Shown: positions 7,806 through 16,485, counted from the stretch's first letter. The stretch: DNA of 32,842 nt from Mucilaginibacter sp. (GCA_016763755.1 JAESTD010000049.1:1-32842), one strand, 5' to 3'. Numbers and translations are program-made. The notes: generated by a model not told the origin, from the sequence alone.

Positions 7806-9854
7806 TTACTCTACCGCATCTATCCAATTCCCATCGCTTTTGATAATATCGATGAGTTCATCAAGGGCTTTATCGGTGTTTACGTTTTTCTTAACTACTT
7901 CTTTGCCACGATAAAGGGTGATTTTATCCGGGCCGGAACCTACGTAGCCATAATCGGCATCGGCCATTTCGCCAGGGCCGTTTACAATACAGCCCATAAT
8001 GCCAATTTTCAATCCTTTAAGGTGACTGGTACGGCTGCGGATCATTTGTGTAGTCACCATTAGATCAAACAAAGTACGGCCACAGCTTGGGCACGAGATA
8101 TATTCTGTTTTTGAGATGCGCGAACGGGTAGCCTGCAATATACCGAAAGCCGTAGACGTAATTACTTCAGCAGGCAATTGCGAGGCATCTATCCAGATTC
8201 CATCACCAAAACCATCAACTAATAAAGCGCCGAGATCGGTAGAAGCGAAGAGTTGTAAATTAGTAGTGAGATCTGAGATATGAGATGTGAGATCAGCATC
8301 CTCTTTTTGAATTTTGACTTTTGAATTTTGACTTTCAAAAGCGCAGCTTCTCTTTACAACAACGGGTACATCCAATCCCATTTCCAGCATTTTGAGGAAA
8401 AAGGAACGTTGGTCGGCCATGCCGTGGTGTTCAGTGGTCTCTAACACAAACACCAGCGATGCATCCAGCGGAATAGCACCGAAAGCATCAGTATCGAGGT
8501 CGGCGTGGGTAATGCGCACCAGATTAAGGGCTGACGAGCGGTCGGCATCTGCTGCGGTATATTCGGCCAATGTAAACAGCGGATGGCAAAGCGTTTTATT
8601 AGCCAGCGTTTGCCATGTTTTATAATTGTACAATTGCCTTAAGTTACCCGGCATGTTAAACGATGGCAAACTATCGCCCAAAAAAACAAAATCAACCGAC
8701 TGCTCGCCCATGTTATACTTATCCAGCAAAGGCGAATAAATATAACCCGCTGCACTTAATATCGATGGATCTTTAAGGTTAGCATGCTCCAAGTCAACCA
8801 CCACACGCGGCACCATGTGTCCGCCTATAAAGGTATTGGCTTCATAAGTTTCGCGTTTTTTGTATTCGTAAGGAGAATATAAGTCGGAAGTCTTTAGTCC
8901 GAAGTCCGCAGACGGATTTTGACTTTTGACTTTTGACTTTTGACTTCTCTCAGAGTAGCGATTCACCAAAGCAATAGCCACCGGTGCCTCTGCTTCGGGT
9001 TCTTCGGTAAGGGATACGCGGACAGTATCGCCCAGGCCATCCTCGAGCAAAGTACCAATACCCACGGCAGATTTGATGCGGCCGTCCTCGCCGTCGCCGG
9101 CTTCGGTAACGCCGAGGTGGAGCGGGTAGTTCATGCCTTCGGCAACCATGGTTTCTACCAGCAGGCGATAGGCTTGCACCATTACCTGCGGGTTACTGCT
9201 CTTCATAGATACTACCAGGTTATAGTAATTCAGTTGCTCGCACATGCGCATAAATTCCATGGCGCTTTCTACCATTCCCTGCGGGGTATCGCCATAGCGG
9301 CTCATGATACGGTCGCTCAGCGAACCGTGGTTGGTGCCGATACGCATGGCAGTACCGTATTCTTTACAAACGGCCACTAACGGCGCAAACTTCTGGTAGA
9401 TACGATCGAGCTCGGCTTGATACTGGGCGTCAGTATAATCTATTTGGTCAAATTTCTTTTTATCGGCGTAGTTGCCGGGGTTAACGCGCACTTTTTCAAC
9501 TATACGCGCGGCAACTTCTGCTGCGTTGGGGGTAAAGTGAATATCGGCAACCAGGGGAACATTGCATCCGCGCATGCGGAGTTGTTTTTTTATCTCGGCC
9601 AGGTTGTTGGCCTCTTTGATACTTGGCGCGGTAATACGCACATACTCGCAACCGGCATTAACCATGCGGATGGTTTGCTCTACGGTACCAATGGTGTCCA
9701 TGGTATCGGTAGTGGTCATGCTTTGGATACATATTGGGTTGTTGCCACCCATGGGCACATCGCCAATAAATACCTCGCGGGTAACAAAGCGGGAGTAATC
9801 TGTTAACGAGTTACAATATTTACCGGGCAGCACTTTAACGGCATCAGCATTCAT
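7806..9854 (-). CDS. ispG: (E)-4-hydroxy-3-methylbut-2-enyl-diphosphate synthase, long form
   Basis: 682 aa. This is the [4Fe-4S] enzyme that converts methylerythritol cyclodiphosphate to HMBPP in the non-mevalonate isoprenoid pathway. The N-terminal TIM barrel (about 20-300) shows CIQSMTTTDTMD, VADIHF, RVNPGN and MRIGTNHGSL. A large insert domain follows (about 300-570), typical of plant and Bacteroidota IspG and absent from the 372-aa E. coli enzyme. The C-terminal domain carries cluster ligands Cys588 and Cys591 (SCPSCGRT) and Cys622 (MGCIVNGPGE). Oddly, two stretches of the insert domain, about residues 304-325 and 508-529, are encoded by 7-bp tandem repeats of the intergenic kind and read as Ser/Gln/Lys-rich peptide. 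All catalytic motifs are intact, so the gene is probably functional. A good promoter lies upstream. Confidence 0.95.
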   Translation of the reverse strand: MNADAVKVLPGKYCNSLTDYSRFVTREVFIGDVPMGGNNPICIQSMTTTDTMDTIGTVEQTIRMVNAGCEYVRITAPSIKEANNLAEIKKQLRMRGCNVPLVADIHFTPNAAEVAARIVEKVRVNPGNYADKKKFDQIDYTDAQYQAELDRIYQKFAPLVAVCKEYGTAMRIGTNHGSLSDRIMSRYGDTPQGMVESAMEFMRMCEQLNYYNLVVSMKSSNPQVMVQAYRLLVETMVAEGMNYPLHLGVTEAGDGEDGRIKSAVGIGTLLEDGLGDTVRVSLTEEPEAEAPVAIALVNRYSERSQKSKVKSQNPSADFGLKTSDLYSPYEYKKRETYEANTFIGGHMVPRVVVDLEHANLKDPSILSAAGYIYSPLLDKYNMGEQSVDFVFLGDSLPSFNMPGNLRQLYNYKTWQTLANKTLCHPLFTLAEYTAADADRSSALNLVRITHADLDTDAFGAIPLDASLVFVLETTEHHGMADQRSFFLKMLEMGLDVPVVVKRSCAFESQNSKVKIQKEDADLTSHISDLTTNLQLFASTDLGALLVDGFGDGIWIDASQLPAEVITSTAFGILQATRSRISKTEYISCPSCGRTLFDLMVTTQMIRSRTSHLKGLKIGIMGCIVNGPGEMADADYGYVGSGPDKITLYRGKEVVKKNVNTDKALDELIDIIKSDGNWIDAVE
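8268..8332. repeat. 7-bp-period tandem repeats inside ispG, site 1
   Basis: Four copies of a GAGATnT heptamer (8268-8295), a short spacer, then four copies of TTTTGAM, where M is A or C (8305-8332). They lie in frame within the ispG insert domain, encoding about residues 508-529. Confidence 0.9.
8881..8944. repeat. 7-bp-period tandem repeats inside ispG, site 2
   Basis: Five degenerate heptamers of AAGTCCG type (8881-8915) are followed after one base by four perfect TTTTGAC copies (8917-8944). The tract lies in frame in ispG at the junction of the TIM barrel and the insert domain (about residues 304-325). It is the complement of the AAGTCAA heptamers at 28271-28305. Confidence 0.92.
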
Positions 9855-9876
9855 GCAGGCGTGGAATTAATGAATA

Positions 9877-9906
9877 CAAATTTACGAAAGAAGTTCAGAA
9901 GTTAAA
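9877..9906 (-). promoter_or_regulatory. Candidate ispG promoter
   Basis: On the minus strand TTTA (9903-9906), an 18-base spacer and TAAATTTG (9877-9884) fit the Bacteroidota pattern TTTG-N17-23-TAnnTTTG, with the -7 box exact. The predicted transcript start lies about 15 bases before the ATG at 9854. Confidence 0.5.
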
Positions 9907-10029
9907 CGTTATTAGGCAGTATGATATTCTAACAACATTTAGTTAAGCCCTTATTTATTGTAGCGTTATTTCATAATAGCACGTTTTTTGCTCATATAAA
10001 GTTATATTAGGCATTATCAATACCCCGTT

Positions 10030-10830
10030 ATGAAGCAAATACTTTCACTTGTATTATCCGTTGGTATGTTTTGCGCCTGTAACAATGCGGAAAAGGCCGA
10101 AAAAACGCTTAATCAGGCTCCAGAACTGATACAGCAGTTTAAGCCGCTCATCAATGGCGTGTGGGTAAAAAAGGACTACATTAAAAAAGTGAAAAAAAGT
10201 AAATCGCCACTGGCGGCGGTTGAGCGGGGTACGGGCATAACCGTTTTACATATCGATACCACAAAGATGAGTGGCGACAGCATATCGGTACCCGCTGTGT
10301 GGAATAACCACGAAGCCAACCAAGTTACGCTCAAGTTTGAGCCGGGCCGCAATACCACTACCATCATTTTAGGGAATGATGAGCTAAGCTATAAACTTAA
10401 AAACAAAGACACCACGCTCATTATTTATCATTACGACACCAATACCAAGGAAACCAGTACTGCGCAGTACGTAAAAGCCATGGGAAACCAGCCTGATGAA
10501 ACACCCGCTTTTGCCATGAACTACATGATCAACCAGGCCATCTTATCCGGTAATTACGAAGGCACCAACGCTGCAGGCAAACCTGTTAAAGCAAAATTCT
10601 CTGACGATGGCAAGGTATCAGGCTTGCCGGGATTGAACCGTTACTTCGTTCAAAACGATCTGGTAGCCGATCCTGACCGCAGTCATGATGAGATCATCTT
10701 CAACATCAACTCAAAAGAGCAGAAATCCTATTCGTTCATCATCAATAAAAAAACGCTTAACCTGTACGATGATGCCGAACATATTCAATCTAACAAACCA
10801 TCGTACACGTTAAAACGTAAACGCGATTAA
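10030..10830 (+). CDS. Putative lipoprotein of unknown function
   Basis: 266 aa. The N-terminus MKQILSLVLSVGMFCACNN is a short lipoprotein signal with the modified Cys at residue 17. The mature part is rich in Lys, Asn and Thr and appears to be mainly beta-strand. It seems to hold two similar halves: each contains a G-x-W/Y strand with short strands after it (GVWVKKDYIKKV near 48-59, GNYEGTNAAGKPVKAKF near 173-190). No catalytic motif was seen and no named family was recognised. It probably sits in the outer or inner membrane facing the periplasm. Its stop overlaps by 4 bases the stop of the convergent dehydrogenase gene, with no separate terminator. Confidence 0.75.
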   Translation: MKQILSLVLSVGMFCACNNAEKAEKTLNQAPELIQQFKPLINGVWVKKDYIKKVKKSKSPLAAVERGTGITVLHIDTTKMSGDSISVPAVWNNHEANQVTLKFEPGRNTTTIILGNDELSYKLKNKDTTLIIYHYDTNTKETSTAQYVKAMGNQPDETPAFAMNYMINQAILSGNYEGTNAAGKPVKAKFSDDGKVSGLPGLNRYFVQNDLVADPDRSHDEIIFNINSKEQKSYSFIINKKTLNLYDDAEHIQSNKPSYTLKRKRD

Positions 10831-11687
10831 TTTTCGCCGTTTAAATATTTATAGATCGCGATAAGATCTTCATCACCATGTTTCTCTGATGCCGCCTCGA
10901 AGGTCGCTAATGCGGTTTCGCCAAGTGGTGTGGTCAATCCGATATCTCGCGATAGCTTCAAGTCTTTCACAATATTCTTTAAGCTGAATGCCGCTGTAAA
11001 ATTATCGTTTACGATAGCGTCACCTTTTATTTTGGTGTAAGGGTTGGCGATAGCACCGTTCCCTAAAAGCTCCAGTAATATTTCAGGTTTGATACCATTG
11101 TTTTTGGCGAGGATGACGGCTTCTGCCAGGCCTTGAGTGTAAAAACTCAACAGGGTATTGATTGCCAGTTTTGCCGCGTTGCCCGCTCCGGTATTGCCCA
11201 CATTGAGCGATAATTTCCCCATGATATCTAAAACAGGTTTAACTTTTTCAAATACCTGTGACTCGCCGCCGGCCATTATTACCAGTTGTGCGGTCTCGGC
11301 TTGTTTAACACTGCCGGATACCGGGGCATCCAAATAATTTAATCCCTTCTCCTTACAGCGCTGCGCCATTTCTTTGCTAATAGCCGGCGATACCGTGCTC
11401 ATATTAATGATCACTTTATTATCGCCACCGGCAGCTAATAAACCTTCCTTTCCCTCAAAAACATCACGGATGGCTTTATCATCGGTCACCATAATGATAA
11501 CGATGTCCGATTGTTGTAAGAGATCCTTTGGAGTTGATGCCGTACCGGCGCCTTGCTCTTTTAGCGCGGCTTCTTTATCCTTATTTCGGTTATAAACAGT
11601 AAGCGGATAGCCTGCTTTAAGCAATTGCTGCGACATGGGGTTACCCATTAACCCGAGGCCTATCCAGCCGATTTTTGTTGTATTCAT
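10827..11687 (-). CDS. NAD(P)-dependent beta-hydroxyacid dehydrogenase (3-hydroxyisobutyrate dehydrogenase family)
   Basis: 286 aa from the ATG at 11687; a longer frame to 11717 would overlap the upstream gene and adds no family sequence. The N-terminus has the Rossmann motif IGWIGLGLMGNPM (residues 6-18), followed by VYNRNKDK (31-38). The Arg there suggests NADP preference. The substrate loop is DAPVSGSVKQAE (120-131) and the catalytic Lys is Lys173 in GNAAKLAIN. Members oxidise or reduce short beta-hydroxyacids or semialdehydes (3-hydroxyisobutyrate, tartronate semialdehyde, glyoxylate or succinic semialdehyde). The exact substrate is not evident. It sits 4 bases downstream of the broken phosphotransferase gene and was probably co-transcribed with it. 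Confidence 0.9.
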   Translation of the reverse strand: MNTTKIGWIGLGLMGNPMSQQLLKAGYPLTVYNRNKDKEAALKEQGAGTASTPKDLLQQSDIVIIMVTDDKAIRDVFEGKEGLLAAGGDNKVIINMSTVSPAISKEMAQRCKEKGLNYLDAPVSGSVKQAETAQLVIMAGGESQVFEKVKPVLDIMGKLSLNVGNTGAGNAAKLAINTLLSFYTQGLAEAVILAKNNGIKPEILLELLGNGAIANPYTKIKGDAIVNDNFTAAFSLKNIVKDLKLSRDIGLTTPLGETALATFEAASEKHGDEDLIAIYKYLNGEN

Positions 11688-11691
11688 AGTT

Positions 11692-12681
11692 TTATGATGT
11701 ATGTACGTGGTCGTCAAAATATTTCCTGACCAACACAGTAATAAACCGTTTTAAATAGGTTTCGTTTAAAAAAACGTTTGACCAATTGTCAAATCTTTGT
11801 GATTGTATGCCGAGGTAGAAGTAGTACATGCTTACACCGAGCATCGGCAACAGGCGTTTCTCTTCATCGTTTATGGTCGTTACACTTTCATATCCTTCAA
11901 AGAAACTCTTTAACTTTTCATCCCGTTCAAACTCTACTTTCTCGGTGCTGTAAACCTGCAGAATATAGTAAGCTATATCTAAACAAAGCCAGCCATTGCC
12001 ACAAAAATCAAAGTCGAACAGTGTTACATTTCCATCTATATTGATATTCAGATTATCGAACCAAATATCCATGTGCACAGCACCTGTGCGGAGCTTAGTG
12101 GTATCGGCGGCGTTCCACAGATCAATTAAAGTTTTTTAGGTGGACAGCATCCACTGCATTTCATCGGTATCGGTAGGGAGAAACTTTTGTAACTGCTCAA
12201 GCGATTGTTGCAGCATTACGTTAGCAGTGTAAGTAATGCGTTTCAGGCTTAATCCTTCTGTAAGCTGATGCATCTGCGCCATTGTCCGTCCGATAGTATA
12301 GTGGACACCGGCGGACAGATTCAATATTTTCTCACCCTCGGCAAAACTGAACAACACGCCATAACGCACGCCCTCAGGTGCATTTAACGCTTGTATGTAA
12401 CTACCATCCGTGCAAGGTATGGCATATGATATTGGGATGCCGCCATCCTTCAGTAAAGCCAGTAAACGTATTTCTTCTTCAATCTCTGCCTTACTTCGCC
12501 AGTCCAAGCTATAGATCCTGAAAACGAATTTCTGCTCCCCAGCATTGATTAAATAACTATGATTGATGCCAGTTTTAAGCAAGCGGCAGGTGATACTTCC
12601 ATCAAAACCATACGCATCTTTCACAAATTGGATCAAAGCATCGGCAGAAATAGTGGAACTGATAACAGGGAAAACTTGCAT
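11692..12681 (-). pseudogene. Aminoglycoside-phosphotransferase-fold kinase split by an in-frame TAA
   Basis: A single reading frame of 329 codons runs from the ATG at 12681 to the stop at 11692, interrupted only by TAA at 12136-12138 (codon 182). The first part (181 aa) is the N-lobe with GINHSYLI and FVFRIY, like ThrB-II/YihE-type kinases. After the stop the same frame continues KTLIDLWNAADTTKLRTGAV, then the catalytic loop HMDIWFDN and the metal-binding FDFDFCGNGW. The stop therefore separates the nucleotide-binding lobe from all catalytic residues. One base change (for example CAA to TAA) explains it. A GTG at 12078 could start the C-lobe alone, but that fragment would lack the N-lobe. 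The intact protein would phosphorylate a small metabolite; which one is unknown. Confidence 0.8.
12283..12317. repeat. TGTCCGTCCG element inside the phosphotransferase gene
   Basis: TGTCCGTCCG (12283-12292) is followed by TGGACA and GCGGACA (12311-12317), able to pair with it. One of five exact copies of the 10-mer in the window, all in this orientation. Confidence 0.7.
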
Positions 12682-12710
12682 GGCTTTTATTATTGGGGCT
12701 GCAAAGAAAC

Positions 12711-12740
12711 AAAAAACGCCACTGCAATTGCAATGGCGTT
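12711..12740 (-). terminator. Intrinsic terminator after the 197-aa membrane protein gene
   Basis: Arms at 12715-12740 fold into a long stem (AACGCCA/TGGCGTT plus a TGCAATTGCA centre, one mismatch). On the minus strand a T-run (12711-12716) follows. It lies 18 bases past the stop of the gene at 12758-13351 and before the phosphotransferase start. Confidence 0.8.
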
Positions 12741-12757
12741 ATATTTTATTGTCTTAC

Positions 12758-13351
12758 TTATACCGACGCATTTGACCAACGTGTTGCTTGCCTGGCCATG
12801 TATAAACCGTAACACGATGTTGTAATGGCAAGCCCTACACCTAAAAAAGCAAGTATGTAATTAGCCGGCATTGTTTTTCTCAAAGTAAAAACGATACTGC
12901 TCAAAGCAAACAAAGTGCTAAATGTAGCCAGATAATAATCTATCTTGCGCTTAAATATTTTAGCCATAGGATAAAAATGTAAGCCTACAACCAAGGCCAT
13001 CACCGGTAAAGTAAGCTCCGGGTAACCGAGGTTAACCACTAAATTGATTCCGATAAAGATTCCCAAAGCCTCCGCGCCAAAAGTTATCCCAAACCACTTT
13101 CCTATCCGTTTCTGCTCAGCCCTGTCAGTTTCAGAGGTCGATTCGGGTATGCCCCTGGCCATCTTAAATAACGAAATCCCTTTTATAAGAAAAACAACGC
13201 TAAGTACAGGGAATATAGCTAACGACCAGGTATAGATACTCTCTTGCAAGCCACCGTAGGCTACAGCTGCCCATATCATGGTGAAAAAGCACATCATGAA
13301 AAGCCCCGTTGCCGTTCCTTTTACAGCTCCCTTAGGTGGTGTTGTTGTCAT
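12758..13351 (-). CDS. Multi-pass integral membrane protein, unknown function
   Basis: 197 aa with about six hydrophobic helices. They lie near residues 15-32, 40-58, 88-108, 113-127, 140-157 and 163-183. A charged cytoplasmic loop around 65-85 (GIPESTSETDRAEQKRIGK) separates the second and third helices. No enzyme motif was seen and I do not recognise a named family. It lies 17 bases downstream of tldE and could be co-transcribed with it. A terminator follows. Confidence 0.8.
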   Translation of the reverse strand: MTTTPPKGAVKGTATGLFMMCFFTMIWAAVAYGGLQESIYTWSLAIFPVLSVVFLIKGISLFKMARGIPESTSETDRAEQKRIGKWFGITFGAEALGIFIGINLVVNLGYPELTLPVMALVVGLHFYPMAKIFKRKIDYYLATFSTLFALSSIVFTLRKTMPANYILAFLGVGLAITTSCYGLYMARQATRWSNASV

Positions 13352-13368
13352 TCTTTTAAGCTGTGCCG

Positions 13369-14700
13369 TTAAACCGCGTCTGATAACGAGCTAAACGTAA
13401 AGTCGCGTATCTTCATTGGCGGTATCAAATAGCTGCGGTAGCTCTCTACACTGATGCTGCGCTCGGTTTTGCCAAGGGCTTCCAGGTTGTTAAGCATAAT
13501 TACAGGGCTCTCATTAAACCTGAAGTTTTTTACCGCGTGGATGATCTTACCGTTCTCAATGTAAAACGTACCATCACGGGTTAGGCCGGTTAACAACAAC
13601 GATTGCGGATCAACCATACGGATGTACCATAACCTTGATATCAGGATGCCGCGCTCGGTACTTTTTATCAGGTCTTCGAGGGTGGCGTCTCCGCCTTCCA
13701 TGATGATATTGCCCGGGCTTGGCACCGGTTTTACACCTTTCTTTTGCGCCCAAAAACGTGAATAGGCCAGGTTTTTTACCACCCCTTTATCAATCCACAT
13801 GGTTTTTTCGCGCGGTAAGCCTTCGCCTGTCCATGTTGATGACGGCAGGTCGGGATTAAAGGGGTCTGAGTAGATAGTAACTTTAGGATCTACCAGTTGC
13901 TCACCTAAACGGGTGCCACCGCCTTTTTTACTCAAAAAGCTGCGGCCTTCTTCGGCGCTGCGTGCATCAAAACGGAACATATTTTCCATCATGTAGGTAG
14001 CAGCAACAGGTTCTAATATCACCGTATATTTCCCCGGCTCAAGTGCTTTAGCATTGGCCGATGCGTTGGCTTTCATACTGGCAACGCGGGTAGCAGATGC
14101 AGTATCTAATTTTGATACATCTGTAAAGCCACGTGCGGCGTAGCCCGAGATGGTGCCCGCCTCGTTACGCGTAGTAACGGAGAAAGTAACATCACTGCTT
14201 TTGTTATAGGCAAATAGGCCTTTAGAGTTCATTACCGCGTTAAAACCGCTGGAGTTTTCGAGGAAACCGGCTGCGTTAAGCTTAGCGGCCTTGGTCACTT
14301 CCAAACTTTTACCTACCATTTCGGCACGACTTTCGGGCGTCATAGCAGCGGTATTGGCATTGTATGTGATCGCTTCTTTAAATTCGCTTTGGCCAAGCAT
14401 CGGCATATATTCCGGGTTTTCCGGTGCAAGTTGTGCCAACTCTTCAGAGCGGCGAACAACCCTTTCCAGTGATGCATCATCAAACTGGTCTATGGTGGCC
14501 GAACCTGCTTTTTTTCCATAAACCGAAGTTACGGCAAGGCCAACGGTGCTGATATCGCCGGCAGTTGAAACTGCATTTAGTGCATAGCGCACGTTGCCGC
14601 CCTCGCTGCCACCCAGGTTAACCTCACACTCATCAGCTTTTGAGTAGCTAAGCACTTTCTTTAATAAAGCCTGTGCTTGTTCTTTTGTATATATAGGCAT
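13369..14700 (-). CDS. TldE/PmbA-type metallopeptidase subunit
   Basis: 443 aa, close to E. coli PmbA/TldE (450 aa). It shows the family N-terminus (ADECEVNLGGSEGGNVRYALN), the ARSAEEGRSFLSKKGGGTRLGEQLVDPKVT region and the C-terminal MLNNLEALGKTERSISVESYRS. It lacks the HExxxH motif, as TldE does. TldE pairs with TldD in a heterodimeric protease that degrades unfolded peptides, matures microcin B17 and processes other RiPPs. The gene starts 4 bases after the tldD stop, so the two are one unit. Unlike its TldD partner it has no signal peptide. Confidence 0.88.
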   Translation of the reverse strand: MPIYTKEQAQALLKKVLSYSKADECEVNLGGSEGGNVRYALNAVSTAGDISTVGLAVTSVYGKKAGSATIDQFDDASLERVVRRSEELAQLAPENPEYMPMLGQSEFKEAITYNANTAAMTPESRAEMVGKSLEVTKAAKLNAAGFLENSSGFNAVMNSKGLFAYNKSSDVTFSVTTRNEAGTISGYAARGFTDVSKLDTASATRVASMKANASANAKALEPGKYTVILEPVAATYMMENMFRFDARSAEEGRSFLSKKGGGTRLGEQLVDPKVTIYSDPFNPDLPSSTWTGEGLPREKTMWIDKGVVKNLAYSRFWAQKKGVKPVPSPGNIIMEGGDATLEDLIKSTERGILISRLWYIRMVDPQSLLLTGLTRDGTFYIENGKIIHAVKNFRFNESPVIMLNNLEALGKTERSISVESYRSYLIPPMKIRDFTFSSLSDAV

Positions 14701-14704
14701 ATGC

Positions 14705-16372
14705 TTATCCGATCTTTCTTTTTGTGTTAATCACATTAACACCGTTAAACCTTGCTGTTGACGAACCATGTGATACCGCACTACTTTGGCTTGGCTGGCC
14801 TTTACCATCGTTAAATGATCCGCCTAAACGGTAATCACGTTCGTCGCAAACTGCCGTGCACGAGTTCCAAAACTCACGTGTGTTGGCCTGGTAAGCTACG
14901 TCGTTTAGCATACCAGCTATCTTTCCGTTTTTGATCTCGTAAAACAATTGGCCGCCAAACTGAAAATTATAGCGCTGTTGATCGATGGAGAATGAACCAT
15001 CACCAATGATATAGATCCCTTTCTCAACGTTCTTGATCATATCATCAACTGCCAGCGGCGTTTTGCCCGGCTGCAATGATACGTTTGGCATGCGCTGGAA
15101 CTGCACATCCTGCCAGCTTTGGGCATAACAGCACCCTTGTGATTCATTAAGACCGATGATATGCGCCTGATCGCGGATGGCCTGGTAATTTAACAGCACA
15201 CCATCTTTAATGATATCCCATTTTTTACAGGCAACGCCCTCATCATCATAACCAACGGCGCCAAGCGACCCTACCTGGGTTTTATCGCCCACAATATTTA
15301 CGTTCTTGCTTCCAAAGGCAAAATTGCCTGATTTCCATTTGTCTAACGTCAGGAAACTGGTACCTGCAAAGTTAGCTTCGTAACCCAATACACGGTCAAG
15401 CTCTGTTGGGTGGCCTACCGATTCGTGGATGGTTAACCAAAGGTGACTTGGGTCTAATACCAAGTCGTATTTCCCCGGCTCTACACTTTTTGCTTTTACC
15501 TTATCTGCAGCTTGTGTGGTAGCAAATTTTATATCCTCGAGCATATCGTAACGCTTTTTGTAAAGCGGTGTTATCGACGATATCTTCTGATCAGCCATCG
15601 GTGTCAAATACTCATAGCCCATACCTACAGGCGCACTCAACGAACGGCGTGTTTCAAACGAGTTTGATGCCGAATCTATCTTGGTAACTGTAAAAGTTGG
15701 ATAAAGCCGGTGCACATCCTGGTCAATGTATGAGCCATCTGTTGATGCAAAGTATTTTTGCTCGTTAACCGCAAATATCATTGAGTTAACAAAGTTAGCC
15801 CCACCGCTCATGGCAGCAGCATTGGCGCCCAACAGCAAGTCTACCTTTTCTTTTATAGGAACTTCAAAAGCGTTTTTCTCGATAGGTGTTTTCCAGCTTA
15901 CTTCGCCATAGCCTTTCTGCGGTGCAAGTTGTACTGGCGCACTACCCAGTTTAGCGTTCGCCTTTGCAACAGCAACGGCGCGTTGTGCAGCTTTGGCAAT
16001 TCCGACTTTAGTTACCTCATTGGTAGCCGCAAAACCCCAGCAACCGTTTGCAATTACGCGAATACCTACTCCAAAAGATTCGGTATTGGCTACGTTTATT
16101 ACGCGGTTTTCGCGGGTTATTACAAACTGGTTAAGGTAGCGGCCAATCCGCACATCGGCATAGCTTGCCCCGGCAGATTTGGCAGCATTAAGCCCGGCAT
16201 CGGCCAGTTGCTTTTTAACGCGCACATCGATACCCTCGAGGGCTTGTTGTAAATTGATGGTCTTACCAAAGCTGTCAAGCGATGGGAGTGCCATAGCTCC
16301 GGCACCCAAACCTGTCAGATAAATAAAGTCTCTTCTTCTCAAAGTTTGTCCTCCAAAAAAATTAATTCCCAA
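14705..16372 (-). CDS. TldD-family metalloprotease with twin-arginine (Tat) signal
   Basis: 555 aa, longer than E. coli TldD (481 aa) because of an N-terminal extension. That extension reads LRRRDFIYLTGLGAGAMALP (about 11-30) and fits a Tat signal (RRxFI then a short hydrophobic stretch). The zinc motif HESVGH lies at residues 316-321, within TIHESVGHPTELDR. The C-terminus carries GGSFNDGKGQPSQSSAVSHG, the region where TldD normally places its third zinc ligand, a Cys. No Cys is present in the last 30 residues here. The product is predicted to act in the periplasm as a folded Tat substrate. The gene lies just downstream of the BatA-type operon and just upstream of tldE. Confidence 0.88.
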   Translation of the reverse strand: MGINFFGGQTLRRRDFIYLTGLGAGAMALPSLDSFGKTINLQQALEGIDVRVKKQLADAGLNAAKSAGASYADVRIGRYLNQFVITRENRVINVANTESFGVGIRVIANGCWGFAATNEVTKVGIAKAAQRAVAVAKANAKLGSAPVQLAPQKGYGEVSWKTPIEKNAFEVPIKEKVDLLLGANAAAMSGGANFVNSMIFAVNEQKYFASTDGSYIDQDVHRLYPTFTVTKIDSASNSFETRRSLSAPVGMGYEYLTPMADQKISSITPLYKKRYDMLEDIKFATTQAADKVKAKSVEPGKYDLVLDPSHLWLTIHESVGHPTELDRVLGYEANFAGTSFLTLDKWKSGNFAFGSKNVNIVGDKTQVGSLGAVGYDDEGVACKKWDIIKDGVLLNYQAIRDQAHIIGLNESQGCCYAQSWQDVQFQRMPNVSLQPGKTPLAVDDMIKNVEKGIYIIGDGSFSIDQQRYNFQFGGQLFYEIKNGKIAGMLNDVAYQANTREFWNSCTAVCDERDYRLGGSFNDGKGQPSQSSAVSHGSSTARFNGVNVINTKRKIG

Positions 16373-16409
16373 CCGGGGAAGACGGGTTAGTAAAAATGCG
16401 ATGTAAAAG

Positions 16410-16485
16410 CCTCACCCCGCCCTCTCCAAAGGAGAGGGTGATTACCTTTCAAAGTCCTCTCCTTTGGAGAGGATTTAGGTGAGGC
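16410..16485. repeat. CTCTCC palindrome pair at the end of the BatA-type operon
   Basis: Two palindromes, CCCTCTCCAAAGGAGAGGG (16420-16438) and CCTCTCCTTTGGAGAGG (16456-16472), are enclosed by outer arms CCTCACC and GGTGAGG. The right arm reaches into the 3' end of the 586-aa protein gene and supplies its stop codon (16475-16477). The element is related to the copies at 21808, 22785, 22877 and 23919. Confidence 0.88.

Noticed and set aside
8268..8944. CRISPR-like tandem repeats
   Set aside because: The repeat unit is 7 bases without spacers and the tracts lie inside the ispG reading frame; no cas genes are present.
8940..9380. Long open frame on the plus strand opposite ispG (about 146 codons)
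   Set aside because: It is the antisense shadow of a strongly conserved gene and has no family-like sequence. The same holds for the long plus-strand frames opposite moxR, tldD, mlaF and the DUF4175 gene.
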